This document shows, in pieces, positions 8,718-18,400 of a stretch of DNA of 64,000 nt. The notes below the pieces were generated by a model. The model saw nothing but the letters and a program-made list of their open reading frames with translations. It had not been told where the DNA came from and did no database searches. Origin of the DNA: Salinimicrobium sp035607535. GTDB lineage: Bacteria > Bacteroidota > Bacteroidia > Flavobacteriales > Flavobacteriaceae. Each line of letters begins with the position of its first letter. Within the stretch, counting starts at the first letter, position 1. Location: positions 1 through 64,000 of the forward strand of contig NZ_JAYDZX010000010.1 of the NCBI RefSeq assembly GCF_035607535.1, in the 5' to 3' direction. A program made the translations under genes and the position numbers.

Positions 8718-8763
8718 ATGGTATTTTGGAGAGGTAAGAAAATGTTGCCTTCGGAATAAATAT

Positions 8764-8790
8764 AAAGATCCCGCTCAAGGCGGGATCTTT
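8764..8790. terminator. bidirectional hairpin terminator
   Basis: A perfect 11-bp stem (AAAGATCCCGC / GCGGGATCTTT) with a 5-base loop and T/A runs on both sides lies between two convergent genes. Confidence 0.9.
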
Positions 8791-8823
8791 TATTAACCAG
8801 CTGCAACTTCATCCTAACGGCGG

Positions 8824-9498
8824 CTAATTCAAATAAATATCTCCTGTTACTGAATTTAGCGTAAGCTGACTTTGTGAATTATGCAACTCTTTGAAGACTT
8901 CCTGGCCTACAAAGCCTTTCTCCTTTGTGGCACCGGAGTCGTTGTTATAAATATTTCCCATCACGGTCTTGACCTTATAGGAGCTGTTCTTTACAGGAAG
9001 AGAGATCTTTCCGGTGACCGAGTTAAGTTCGAGGTTCCCTTTAAATCTTTCGATTTGTACGTTTCCAATTACCAGGTCCAGCTTAAAATCGCCCTGCAAA
9101 AATTCAGAAGTCATACTACCCGTAACACTGGATAATTCGAGCTTTACACCTTTGGGGACATAAAGCGTATAATAGATCTCTTGCTTTAGTTCGTTTCTCT
9201 CACCAAATTCAACATGGTAGCCTTCTAGAAGATCCTTCATGTTTGAACTGATCTCGATCTTTGAGTCGCTGCTGTTCACTTGCAGCTCATATTGTTCGGT
9301 GTATTTTTTGTCTTCGGTATCTACCAAAGCTTCGATCTTTATAGAAGATCTGTTCCAGGTCTTCATTTCAATATCTGAAGCAAAAGCAAATTCCACAGTT
9401 ACGGGCTGCCCTTGATAAGCAACTTCTTTTTCTACATTTCTTTGTGCCTGTGCGTTAAGTGTGATCAATACGATTAAGGTTAGTGCAAGTTTTTTCAT
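8824..9498 (-). CDS. secreted DUF4097-like beta-solenoid protein
   Basis: 224 residues with a signal peptide (ends LNAQAQ). The C-terminal half has repeated strands with the phrase SVTG recurring (LELSSVTGSM, LELNSVTGKI, LTLNSVTGDIY) plus VIGNV and VMGNI. This pattern is typical of the DUF4097 family, which forms a right-handed parallel beta structure in bacterial adhesin-like or cell-surface proteins. In Bacteroidota such genes often lie near anti-sigma or membrane genes, but here it stands alone. Function unknown; periplasmic or surface location inferred. Confidence 0.65.
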   Translation of the reverse strand: MKKLALTLIVLITLNAQAQRNVEKEVAYQGQPVTVEFAFASDIEMKTWNRSSIKIEALVDTEDKKYTEQYELQVNSSDSKIEISSNMKDLLEGYHVEFGERNELKQEIYYTLYVPKGVKLELSSVTGSMTSEFLQGDFKLDLVIGNVQIERFKGNLELNSVTGKISLPVKNSSYKVKTVMGNIYNNDSGATKEKGFVGQEVFKELHNSQSQLTLNSVTGDIYLN

Positions 9499-9673
9499 TG
9501 TTCAGTTTTTTGATTGATTGATGATTTCTTTCTTTAAAGACGAGAGGAAATTACCGGTGTTACAAAATTTCTTTTTTAGGGATGGTGGTTTGGTTTCAGA
9601 TCATTATCAATAATCGGAAAACATTATTCTCGCCTTCTAACCTCGTCCTTTTAAATACGTCCTTCCAAAGCCG

Positions 9674-9681
9674 TACTTTTG
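9674..9681 (+). promoter_or_regulatory. Bacteroidota -7 box giving a near-leaderless mRNA
   Basis: TACTTTTG matches TAnnTTTG. The start codon of the methyltransferase gene begins only eight bases after the box, so transcription would start at or within a base or two of the ATG. Confidence 0.55.
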
Positions 9682-9688
9682 CACGGCT

Positions 9689-10330
9689 ATGAAAAGATCC
9701 CTTAGTTACCTTTGGCCCCTGACCAAAAACTACGAATCCCACTTTAGTGGAATGCTGGAAGTGACCTGGATCAATGGCCGAAAGGTGCTGGATAGCGCAA
9801 ATGCCAATTACTCCTATGGCGCACTACAAGAGGTAATGGACCGCGGACTCGCACAAACCAGTGCAGATCGTGCTGCTCCGGTGTTAGTTCTGGGTCTTGG
9901 CGGCGGAAGCGTAATTCCTCTGCTGCGGAAGAAATACAACTATTACGGAAAGATCACTGCGGTAGAAATAGATCCTGCGATTATAGAAATTGCGATCAAT
10001 GAATTTGGGATCGAGGCGCATCAGCCCCTTGAATTGATTTGCGCCGATGCTGAAATATATGTTTCTTCCACACCTGAGAAATTCGGATTAATTATAATCG
10101 ACCTCTTTCTTGACCTGGAGGTGCCGGATCAGTTCTTTTCTGAAAATTTCTGGAAAGATCTTGCGGGTTTACTGCAACCTTCCGGAAAGATACTTTTTAA
10201 CGCCGGAGTAAATTCTGCTCATGAAGTACAGATCTCGAACCTGCTCAAAAATGACAAATTAAAAATAGATTTCCGGAAGAAGGAAGAGGTGTATGGAAGT
10301 AATACGCTGCTGTTGGGAACAAAGCTTTAA
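9689..10330 (+). CDS. spermidine synthase-like methyltransferase
   Basis: 213 residues with a Rossmann methyltransferase core: nucleotide-binding GLGGGSV at about 71, the acidic AVEIDP strand end that binds the ribose, and the LICADAEIYV strand. These match the spermidine synthase-like fold (PF01564 relatives). The protein is shorter than true spermidine synthases (about 280 residues) and lacks their N-terminal beta-barrel, so aminopropyl transfer is uncertain. Arginine decarboxylase and agmatinase genes occur at the far end of the window but not nearby. It is convergent with a beta-barrel gene, eight bases apart. Confidence 0.75.
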   Translation: MKRSLSYLWPLTKNYESHFSGMLEVTWINGRKVLDSANANYSYGALQEVMDRGLAQTSADRAAPVLVLGLGGGSVIPLLRKKYNYYGKITAVEIDPAIIEIAINEFGIEAHQPLELICADAEIYVSSTPEKFGLIIIDLFLDLEVPDQFFSENFWKDLAGLLQPSGKILFNAGVNSAHEVQISNLLKNDKLKIDFRKKEEVYGSNTLLLGTKL

Positions 10331-10338
10331 CGGGAAAT

Positions 10339-10962
10339 TCAGTTGTCGTTGGAAACAGTCCTATTTCTTTTTCTCAATTGTCCCCAAAGACTACCTATTC
10401 CTACACCTACATAGGTCCTGTCTTTATTGATTTGCAGCATAGGAGAAAGATATAAGCCAAAAAGGCGGGTTAGCGGGAATTCCAATCTTGGACTAAGAAT
10501 TAGGCTTACGGTGTTATACTTTTTATAGTTCCAGGTATAGTTTTCCACCAGGAATGAATTCTCAATTCTTTGCCAGTTCCCCGGTTCTCTAATGGTGGTG
10601 TAGCCCAGGCCAAATGAAAGATTCATCCGGATGGTTCCTTTTTGGTTCAGTTTGTAAATTTTACCTGCCGTGATCATAAAATTTTCCATCTGGTCGTCGG
10701 GTTGACCCAAACCGAACAGCATGGAGTTTACTAGTCCGGCAGAGTAGTCATAGGGTAAGGAGGTTGCTTTGCGTACATGTCCGCTATATCCCACTCTCAA
10801 AGAATATTTTTCGGAATAGATATAATTTACGTCCAGGTCAAGACCAACATAATTCCCCAGGCTCACATCACTTCCCAAATAATAGGCATGTCTTAATTCG
10901 GTTTGTGCATGTAGTGAATTAATAATTACAAGAAAAAGCAAAAGGCTTAAGATCCGACTCAT
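10339..10962 (-). CDS. outer membrane beta-barrel protein, unknown role
   Basis: 207 residues with a signal peptide (ends SLHAQ) followed by alternating amphipathic strands rich in Tyr, Gly and Leu (for example YSLRVGYSGHVR, MNLSFGLGYTTI, SLILSPRLEFP). The near-C-terminal VGVGIGSLWG strand fits an eight-stranded outer-membrane barrel. No function can be assigned. It is 66 bp downstream of a DUF6090 gene on the same strand, so the two may be co-transcribed. Confidence 0.65.
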   Translation of the reverse strand: MSRILSLLLFLVIINSLHAQTELRHAYYLGSDVSLGNYVGLDLDVNYIYSEKYSLRVGYSGHVRKATSLPYDYSAGLVNSMLFGLGQPDDQMENFMITAGKIYKLNQKGTIRMNLSFGLGYTTIREPGNWQRIENSFLVENYTWNYKKYNTVSLILSPRLEFPLTRLFGLYLSPMLQINKDRTYVGVGIGSLWGQLRKRNRTVSNDN

Positions 10963-11028
10963 AGATTGGTCCTATATGGTGAATATACGGGAGAATGGAA
11001 GGTAACAGGCATGAACAGGGCTTTTATT

Positions 11029-11790
11029 TTATTCAATTTCATCATCTATGAGGACCAATATGGTGTTCAGGTTTTTCAACAGGGGTTTATAATGGGCCTC
11101 TTCGGTGGCATGAGAAGAAAGAATGAACATTAGTACATTATTCTCAAATGCGGTGGAGTTCAGCAATTCCAGATTGCTTTTAGTACTTGCGGCCTGCGGA
11201 AGGTCAAGTTCACGGCTCACCCCGGTATCTTCAAGGATTGCTCTCAAGCTGTAATCATTCCTTCTAAGAAAATCGAGAACAAGTTCCCGCTGCAGACCCA
11301 GGTCGTTTTCCTGTTTTGAAATATCTTCTATGGTTGAGATCCAGTTAGTGAGTCTTGCTCTTAAGGTTGTATTGGAAATATCCTTTAAACTTCCGGAATT
11401 GATCATTTCGATCAAAAGAGAATTATTGGGATTAAAAGAAATATCTGAGGAAAAAGTATGGTACAGCAATTCAGACAACTCTTTTTCCGAAGGCCTGGTG
11501 TCGGTACTAATGTAACTCACTACCTGTTTTGCACCTATGAAATTGCGGCGGTTTACTTCCATTAGCTCCTCAAGTTTTCTTTTACTGGTCTGGAACTCCT
11601 CTTTTAACCCCATGAGGTAGACTTGCTCCTTTTCCCTGATGATACGATTTTGATTCCTGTTGTTGATCGCCAGAGCGATTAGGATCCCTATGACCACCAG
11701 CACGATCTCCCCAACTGCGTACAGGAAGTATTTGCTGAATTTATTTTCGGTCAGTAGATTTTGCCTGATCCTCCTAAAGAACTTGATCAT
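11029..11790 (-). CDS. DUF6090 family membrane protein
   Basis: The N-terminus (MIKFFRRIRQNLLTENKFSK, then YFLYAVGEIVLVVIGILIALAINN) is the signature of the DUF6090 family, abundant in Flavobacteriaceae: a basic cytoplasmic start, one transmembrane helix at about residues 24-44, and a coiled-coil-rich extracytoplasmic domain. The remaining 200 residues are helical with many Glu/Lys/Leu. The function is unknown for the whole family, which often appears as multiple paralogs per genome. Confidence 0.85.
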   Translation of the reverse strand: MIKFFRRIRQNLLTENKFSKYFLYAVGEIVLVVIGILIALAINNRNQNRIIREKEQVYLMGLKEEFQTSKRKLEELMEVNRRNFIGAKQVVSYISTDTRPSEKELSELLYHTFSSDISFNPNNSLLIEMINSGSLKDISNTTLRARLTNWISTIEDISKQENDLGLQRELVLDFLRRNDYSLRAILEDTGVSRELDLPQAASTKSNLELLNSTAFENNVLMFILSSHATEEAHYKPLLKNLNTILVLIDDEIE

Positions 11791-11947
11791 GATCTTATGT
11801 GTTGGTAACCCGGAACAACTTTAGAATTGAGATGGAACAGATTTACACCGTGTGATTTACGCGCTCATCCTCCCGGGCATAGGTAAATTTATGGAATTCC
11901 TACAAGAACATACTCTTCCAAGTAAAACGATAGCCGGAAGAGACTCT

Positions 11948-11962
11948 AAAAATGTCATTTTT
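11948..11962. repeat. perfect copy of the AAAAATGNCATTTTT palindrome in a 438-bp gap
   Basis: AAAAATGTCATTTTT is followed by GAGAGGTA, as at 4700 and near 8735. The surrounding gap (11791-12228), between the starts or ends of minus-strand genes, otherwise shows no gene, hairpin terminator or promoter that I can defend. Confidence 0.7.
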
Positions 11963-12228
11963 GAGAGGTATAGTCATTTTGATTTCAACGTTTGGCTGTA
12001 ACTCTAACATGACAAAATTCAGGCTGTACAGCTGATGTCTTACAAGAAAGTCTGAGCTTAAGATTCTACAGCTTTTAAGTTTCTTCTTCAGGTTAAATAC
12101 AGGTTTAGGATTGACTTTCCGGATGTAGGGAACCCGGAAAGAGAGAAAATGTTAACTAATTCTGCTAAATATAGGAAAAAAGCCGGTAAGCTGCTGCCCA
12201 ATCTATTTTTTGGAAGGAAATTACAAGC

Positions 12229-13347
12229 TCATCTCTTTACCGCTTCGGCTTTGGAACCGCCGACATTGTAGTTTATATCTACGATCTCCAGTTTTAACCA
12301 CGTCCAATCCTGATGTTCCAGCTTCCAGGTCGCAGACATTTTCGAAGGTACTCTTATGCCCTCAAAGCTCTTATGCTCCTGCACGTTCAACACCCATGGA
12401 TACCGTTGGGCGGTGGATTCATTGCCTTTATAGCGCAGTGCCGAAAACCTTATGAAGTCTCCGTCACTATTGAAACTAAATGTACCGCTGCCTCTGCTGT
12501 CTTTATATATCAAAGTGGCAACGGCAGTAGTGTCGTCTACAGCTTCCCAGCTCACATAAGGACTTAGGGCCAGGGTAGGCAGCCACACCATTTCCCCCAG
12601 GTAGCGCTGCAGACTTCCCTCATCCAGTTTCTCTCCTTTTTCATCCACAACATTCACCAGTCCTTCAAGTTTGATCAACATTTCACCTTTTCCGCCTTCG
12701 AACTTATCCCGGCCTAAAAAGCCTATGAAACTGTTCATTCTGGCATCAACGCTCCAAATAAAGGCCGGAACATCTACAGTGGAATACTGCAGTGCATTTG
12801 CCTGTAGCCATTTCTCCTGCTCGGGTTTCATCTTCATCTCCAGTTTTTGGAGAACACTTCCATTACTTATAAAGGGCTTGCCAATGATCCCTGACCGGCG
12901 GAGCCATTCTTGAACAGGTTGAGGCAGTCCCTGAAGGTCTTCTTCAGAAACTGCTTTTTCCGGTGTCAATTGGGTTCGGTTTAAAATGCGGTTTGTATCT
13001 GCCTGTACCAGCCTGTTGAAATTATAGGAGCCAAAGGAAACGATCGCCACAATTAGAACAATGAGATTGGGCAATGTCGCTGCCTTGGCCTCTTCCCAAT
13101 AGATGATGATAAGGATCTGAGAAATCACTACTGCAATAATTCCTATGACCCAGCTGAATTTGTAACCGGTCCACCAGGAAATACCATAGACCAGAAAGAG
13201 AAGTCCGGTCGCCAGCCAAACCAATCCCACAGGCCGGGAAATCGAAAGACTTAGCTCTTTTACTTCGGCAATACCAAAGCCTTTTAAGAATCCGAGGAAA
13301 TGAATGAGTCCGTGTAGAATAATGAGGATTAGAAATGCTATTCTCAT
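12229..13347 (-). CDS. DUF6544-type membrane protein
   Basis: 372 residues: four transmembrane segments in the first about 115 residues, then a soluble domain of about 250 residues with FIWSVDARMNSFIGFLGRDK, YLGEMVWLPTLALSPYVSWE and a late beta-rich part. This matches my memory of the DUF6544 (formerly DUF6920-related) family of unknown function, often located with small membrane proteins. The C-terminal lobe resembles lipid-binding LolA-like folds in its rhythm, but this is speculative. Single gene. Confidence 0.65.
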   Translation of the reverse strand: MRIAFLILIILHGLIHFLGFLKGFGIAEVKELSLSISRPVGLVWLATGLLFLVYGISWWTGYKFSWVIGIIAVVISQILIIIYWEEAKAATLPNLIVLIVAIVSFGSYNFNRLVQADTNRILNRTQLTPEKAVSEEDLQGLPQPVQEWLRRSGIIGKPFISNGSVLQKLEMKMKPEQEKWLQANALQYSTVDVPAFIWSVDARMNSFIGFLGRDKFEGGKGEMLIKLEGLVNVVDEKGEKLDEGSLQRYLGEMVWLPTLALSPYVSWEAVDDTTAVATLIYKDSRGSGTFSFNSDGDFIRFSALRYKGNESTAQRYPWVLNVQEHKSFEGIRVPSKMSATWKLEHQDWTWLKLEIVDINYNVGGSKAEAVKR

Positions 13348-13465
13348 CTTTAATTTTTTTCAGAAAAGAGGGCCAAATTCAACTGAGTTGACCGGAGAAT
13401 AAATTTACGGATTTACTACCAAAGAAGCTGTTCCATGACGGGTTTAATCTCTGTAGTATATAAAA

Positions 13466-13499
13466 AAGCCCCTCCAAAAATGTCTTTTTGGAAGGACTT
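13466..13499. terminator. long hairpin after the di-heme cytochrome gene
   Basis: A 15-bp stem with two G-U pairs (AAGCCCCTCCAAAAA / TTTTTGGAAGGACTT) and a four-base loop, with a T run on the minus-strand transcript, ends the efflux/cytochrome cluster. The loop region CCAAAAATGTCTTTTTGG resembles a decayed copy of the dispersed palindrome, which may have been recruited as a terminator. Confidence 0.75.
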
Positions 13500-13522
13500 T
13501 GATCTTAATCTTTTTTTTATTT

Positions 13523-14566
13523 CTAGCGCCTGTTTGGAAGCTCGATCTTCCAAATCCCGCGCACCTCGTTTTCTGAATAGCCTACTGCTTTGTCCTGCGG
13601 ATAGAGCTTTAGGATCTTTTCCCTTACCTGCGGCTCGATGTCGCCCGGTTTACCATGGCACTGCAGGCACATGCTGTTGGTCACTATAGGATAATAGAAG
13701 CGGGTGGTTCCTTTCTCGGGTATTAGTACCGGCTGCGGATCTTTACCTGCACTCACCTGATGCGTGAAAAGGTCGATCAAGGCAGCCTCTTCGGGAGTGG
13801 CTTCGTTCTGCGGGTTCCTGCTCTTATTAGAAACCCGCTGTATTGGGACATTAAATTTTTCTGCCTTGGAAGCGGTAAGGGGAATGGCTTCAACATTGCA
13901 GAATTCCAAAGCGTGAAGTGTTCCTTCTTTTTGAATTGCTCCCATTAGATTCTGACCCAGAAGTTGCTTTGTCTCCAGTGCGATCTCCAATCCTCTGTCG
14001 GCAGCATTTTGTCCTTGCATGCCCATATTATTTTGACCTTTGCCCTGTCTCATTCCCTGTCCCTGTCTTCCTTTACCCATCTGCTGTCCCTGCTGCCGGT
14101 ACACGCCTTTTCCGGGCCCCTGTTTCCAGTGTTCGGCGAACCATTCAGGTTCCTCAACCTGGTAATCATAAAGATATTCGGCTATTTTTTCTACTGTACC
14201 TTCGGGAAATTCCTGGTAAGGCATCAATCCGAATTTTTTGATCGCTCCGGGCATTTCGGATCTTTCGGCTGAAGGTTCCTCCACAAAAGACACCACCCTG
14301 TCTATAAATCCTTCCTTTGTCGAATTGTTCATCAAGTAATGGGCTTTTACAGCTGCCATTGGCGGACCTATTCTGCCCTCATTCATAGGAGCAGAGGGAC
14401 TGTGGCAGGTATAGCAATAAGTTTCCATCAGCTTTTTACCGGGATGCTCCTGCTTTACTGCTGCAATCCGCAGATTAGTCGTTTCGGGAGCACTGTATTC
14501 AGCTTTTGAGTCCTGGCACCCGGCGAGGAGCAAAAGTGCAACAACGGGAAGAAGGAATTTTTTCAT
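13523..14566 (-). CDS. di-heme lipoprotein: cytochrome c plus DUF3365 domain
   Basis: 347 residues from the ATG giving MKKFLLPVV; a lipobox ends at Cys17 (LLLLAGC), so it is a lipoprotein. A class I cytochrome c domain carries CYTCH at residues 51-55, with a likely Met ligand in MPYQEFPEG. A low-complexity Gln/Gly/Met linker follows (about residues 140-185). The C-terminal DUF3365 (Tll0287-like) domain shows ALEFCNVEA, RVSNKSRNPQN and a second heme site CLQCH. DUF3365 domains are heme or sensor modules. The gene is the last of the minus-strand efflux cluster, so its redox role may be tied to it; that is inference. Confidence 0.85.
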   Translation of the reverse strand: MKKFLLPVVALLLLAGCQDSKAEYSAPETTNLRIAAVKQEHPGKKLMETYCYTCHSPSAPMNEGRIGPPMAAVKAHYLMNNSTKEGFIDRVVSFVEEPSAERSEMPGAIKKFGLMPYQEFPEGTVEKIAEYLYDYQVEEPEWFAEHWKQGPGKGVYRQQGQQMGKGRQGQGMRQGKGQNNMGMQGQNAADRGLEIALETKQLLGQNLMGAIQKEGTLHALEFCNVEAIPLTASKAEKFNVPIQRVSNKSRNPQNEATPEEAALIDLFTHQVSAGKDPQPVLIPEKGTTRFYYPIVTNSMCLQCHGKPGDIEPQVREKILKLYPQDKAVGYSENEVRGIWKIELPNRR

Positions 14567-14664
14567 AACAGTTGGTTTAACAGATAAATGTAGACATTGA
14601 ACTTCAGGCGGAACATGCCATTTGTCATGTTCCGGAATTTTCAGCTTCAACCCTTCAAAAAAAC

Positions 14665-14886
14665 TTATGCTTTGGAGCCGGATTTCTTTAGTTGCCGCTT
14701 TTCATCCTTAATTCCAAATTTCTTCAGGATATCTTCCATTAAACACCAGCGGGTAATGGAGGATTGCAGCAGATTCACTCCTACAAAGGCGGTGAACCAC
14801 AGCCAGTTGATATTTAAATAAACTGCGAGCAGTAAGCTGATTAGGATAAATGTTCCGGCGATACCGCGTATTACTCTGTTTAGCAT
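14665..14886 (-). CDS. DUF2892 (YgaP-like transmembrane) protein
   Basis: 73 residues: MLNRVIRGIAGTFILISLLL begins a helical hairpin (two transmembrane segments), with WLWFTAFVGVNLLQSS and the WCLMEDILKKFG motif containing the conserved Cys that follows the second helix in DUF2892 proteins. Such proteins occur alone or fused to rhodanese domains (YgaP) and are frequent next to RND efflux or sulfur genes. It lies between the di-heme cytochrome and the P-II-like gene on the same strand, so it is probably part of the cluster. Confidence 0.8.
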   Translation of the reverse strand: MLNRVIRGIAGTFILISLLLAVYLNINWLWFTAFVGVNLLQSSITRWCLMEDILKKFGIKDEKRQLKKSGSKA

Positions 14887-14932
14887 AATCTTGAATTTTA
14901 ATTGTTAACTGATAATTGATAATTGTTCATTG

Positions 14933-15238
14933 TTAAATTGATTGTTCTATGGGTAAAACAACTGCGCGAACAGGGTTGTTGGTCTCCAGGTGCTCATTGA
15001 ACTCCTTCAGGTATTTGAAAAGATCACTGATCTTTTCCTCTTCGGTGAAGGAGAACAGCATAACAGATTCATTGCCGCCTTTTTCACCCGGAAACCAGCT
15101 CTGGGTGGCGACCAGGGAATTTCCATTCTTGTAGCCGTCTATTTCCGAAGAACTAAAGGCTTCAATATTTGCTTTTTTGAACAGCTTTAGTACGTCCTTC
15201 TGGAAGGCAACTACGCTGGTAACTATTAGTAATTTCAT
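14933..15238 (-). CDS. P-II-like small protein of the efflux cluster
   Basis: 101 residues. The strand-helix-strand-loop-strand-helix-strand order (KLLIVTSV; FQKDVLKLFKKAN; IEAFSSSEI; a loop to GGNE; SVMLFSFTEEE; ISDLFKYLKEFNEHL; PVRAVVLPIEQSI) fits the ferredoxin-like P-II fold, with the final strand resembling the P-II C-terminus. There is no canonical P-II T-loop tyrosine or B-loop, so it would be a divergent member. P-II-like proteins (DUF3240 class) are known at the ends of metal RND efflux operons. The assignment to this superfamily is inferred from pattern only. The gap to DUF2892 is filled by word-like repeats. Confidence 0.55.
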   Translation of the reverse strand: MKLLIVTSVVAFQKDVLKLFKKANIEAFSSSEIDGYKNGNSLVATQSWFPGEKGGNESVMLFSFTEEEKISDLFKYLKEFNEHLETNNPVRAVVLPIEQSI

Positions 15239-15275
15239 CTCTGAAAGGTTTAAGGATTAAGGTTTAATGATTAGT

Positions 15276-15403
15276 GTTGTCGGTTATCGGTTGTCGGTTA
15301 TCGGTTGTCGGTTATCGGTTGTCGGTTATCAGTTGTCGGTTATCGGTTATCCGTTGGTGTTGATTTAACTGACAACTCACAACTGATAACTCACAACCGA
15401 CAA
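15276..15403. repeat. GTTGTCGGTTATCG tandem array with inverted partner
   Basis: Five head-to-tail 14-bp units (15276-15345, one base variant in unit 4) are followed by GACAACTCACAACTGATAAC-type sequence in inverse orientation up to the stop codon of the RND permease gene. The transcript of this gap can therefore fold into a long imperfect hairpin. A second array of the same vocabulary lies between the adaptor and TolC genes. Confidence 0.85.
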
Positions 15404-18400
15404 CTAAAGAACTTCCTCAGTTTCTCTTTTCTCAACAACCTCCTTATTCTCCCTATCCACATACTTCTTCTTTTCTATCATGTAATACACCAATGGCACT
15501 ACTAAGAGGGTAAGGAAGGTGGAGACAATAGTTCCTCCCATTAGCGAGATAGCAAGTCCCTGGAAGATTGGATCGAAGAGGATCACAAAGGCTCCGATCA
15601 CTACCGTACCGGCAGTTAAGAGGATAGGGGTTGTTCTCACAGCACCGGCTTCGATCACTGCCTGTTTCAACGGAATTCCGTCTTCCAGTCGCAGGTTCAC
15701 AAAGTCGATGAGCAGCACCGAGTTCCGCACCATGATCCCGGCCAGCGCGATCATTCCGATAAAGGAGGTAGCGGTAAAGAAGGCACCCATGATCCAGTGC
15801 CCCAGCACAATTCCTACGAGGGATAGCGGAATGGCCACCATCATCACAATAGGCGCTTTAAAGTTCTGGAACCAGCCTACGATGAGGATGTAAATGATCA
15901 CGATCACTCCCAAAAATGCGATTCCAAGGTCACGGAACACCTCCAGGGTGATCTGCCACTCCCCGTCCCATTTCACGGTGTAGTCATCTTCATATTCCGG
16001 CTGACCCATATACAGGTCACTGATCTCATGTCCGGCAGGCATGTCGATCTCCTTCAGCTTTTCTTCCATTCCCAGGATGGCGTAGACCGGACTCTCAAGT
16101 TCGCCCGCCATATCGGCCAGCACATATACCACTCGCTTTTGATTTTTGCGGTAAATGCTCTTGTCCCTGGTCACCTCTTTTGGCTCAACCAGATCTGCAA
16201 TTGGGATCATTTGCCCCTGTTGGGAAGCAATGTTGATCTGCATAATGTCCTGTACAGAAGATTTTTCCTCCTCATCCAGTGCCAGTACAATGCCTACCCG
16301 CTGGGTAGCTTCCTCATCATAAAGCTGCGTGATCGCTCTTTCTCCCAAAGCTGAATTCAGGGTGTACACGATCTGCTGAGGTGCGATCCCATAAAGCATC
16401 GCCTTTTCCTTGTCGATCTCAAACTCGTATTCTTTTTGGTCGGCTTCTACCATCCAGTCAATATCCACAACGTCTTCGGTATTGTGAAGAATGGTTTGGA
16501 TACTGTCTGCCAGTGCGATCTGGGTCTCATAATCGGGTCCATAAACTTCTGCGACTATTGTGGACAAAACCGGAGGGCCCGGCGGAACTTCCACCAGCTT
16601 AATATTGGCTCCGTATTTATCTCCTATGGCCTGTATATCCGGGCGCAGCAGTTTTGCAATGTCATGACTCTGCAAACTTCTGTCTCCTTTTGGAAGCAGG
16701 TTCACCTGTATATCGGCAGTATTGCTCGCCCCCCGCAGGTCGTAGTGACGTACGAGTCCGTTGAAGGTGATTGGCGCAGAAGTACCAATGTATGTCTGGT
16801 AATTCACCACCTGCGGACTCTGGTTAAGGTACTGGCCGATCTCCTTTGTAACTACGGCGGTTCTTTCCAGCGTAGTTCCTTCGGGCATGTCGATCACCAC
16901 CTGGAATTCGTTCTTATTGTCAAAAGGCAGCATTTTCACAGCCACATCTTTAGTAAAGAATAAGGCTACAGAACCCAGCAGGAGTAAGGCGGTTAGGCCC
17001 AGGAATCCCCAACGGATCTTTTTATTATCGATAAGCGGCTCTTCAAAGCGCCTGTAGATGCGGTAGATCATAGAATCTTCGATCCTCTTCTCAGCTTCTT
17101 CCACCCGTTTACCTTTTTTCTCCTTTTCACGCAGGAAAATGAATCCCAGGTATGGAGTTATAGTAAGTGCCACGAACAGCGACAGGATCATGGCAATGGA
17201 AGCACCGATAGGCATCGGGCTCATATATGGTCCCATCAATCCGCTTACGAATGCCATTGGCAATACAGACGCAATTACTGTAAAAGTCGCCAGGATAGTA
17301 GGGTTTCCTACCTCGTTAATGGCATAAAGTGCAGCCTGTTTGAATGGCAGGCGCTTCATCTTGAAGTGCCGGTGCATGTTCTCTGCAATAATGATCGAGT
17401 CATCCACCACAATACCGGTAACGAATACCAGGGCGAACAAGGTGATCCTGTTCAGGGTGTAATCCAGCATGTAATAGCTGAGCAGCGTAAGGGCAAAGGT
17501 GATGGGCACCGAAAGGAATACCACGAGTCCGCCACGCCAGCCCATGGCCAGCATTACAACAAGGGTTACTGCTATGATCGCACCAATGAGGTGCAGTAAA
17601 AGTTCTCCCACTTTGTGCGATGCAGTTTCCCCGTAGTTGCGAGTCACTTCCACGTGCACATCTTCAGGGATAAGATTGGTTTGCAGGTAGTCTACTTTCT
17701 CCAGGATCACATCGGCGATCTTCATCGCATCGGCTCCCTTGCGTTTGGCTACAGATAAAGTCACAGCAGGATATTCTGCGGGATAAGCTTCCGAAGCATC
17801 CACCGCCTGTCCGTATCCAAAAGTGACGTAAGATTTCGGAATTTCGGGTCCGTCTTTTACAGTTGCGATTTGCTTCAGGTAAACCGGTTGCCCGTTGTTC
17901 ACTCCCACGATGAGGTTCTCCACATCCTGAGGGGATTCTAAAAAGCTTCCGGTACTTACCAAAACTTCGCTGTCGTTGCGGTCAAAACTTCCGGAGGAAA
18001 GCTGCTGATTTGATGCCTGGATCTTTTCCGAAACCCCCAGCATATCCACTCCGCTGGCAGCCATCCTGTCCTTGTCGAGCACCACGCGCAGCTGTCTGTT
18101 GCGGCCACCAATGGTGTTCACGATAGAGACATCTTCGACCTTTTCGATCTCATGCCGCAGCTCGTTGGCCATTTGGCGCAGCTGGTAATCATCATAATTT
18201 TCGCTCCACAAGGTGAGACCAAGTACGGGAACGTCATCAATAGCCCGGGTCTTCACCAGCGGCTGCGTGACATTTGGCGGGAACTGGTCCATGTTCTTCA
18301 TGAGCTCGTTGTAGAGCTTTACATAGGAACGTTCAATATCCTCGCCCACGTAGAACTGCACGATCAACATCCCCTGTTCTTCCATGGAGGTCGAGTAAAC

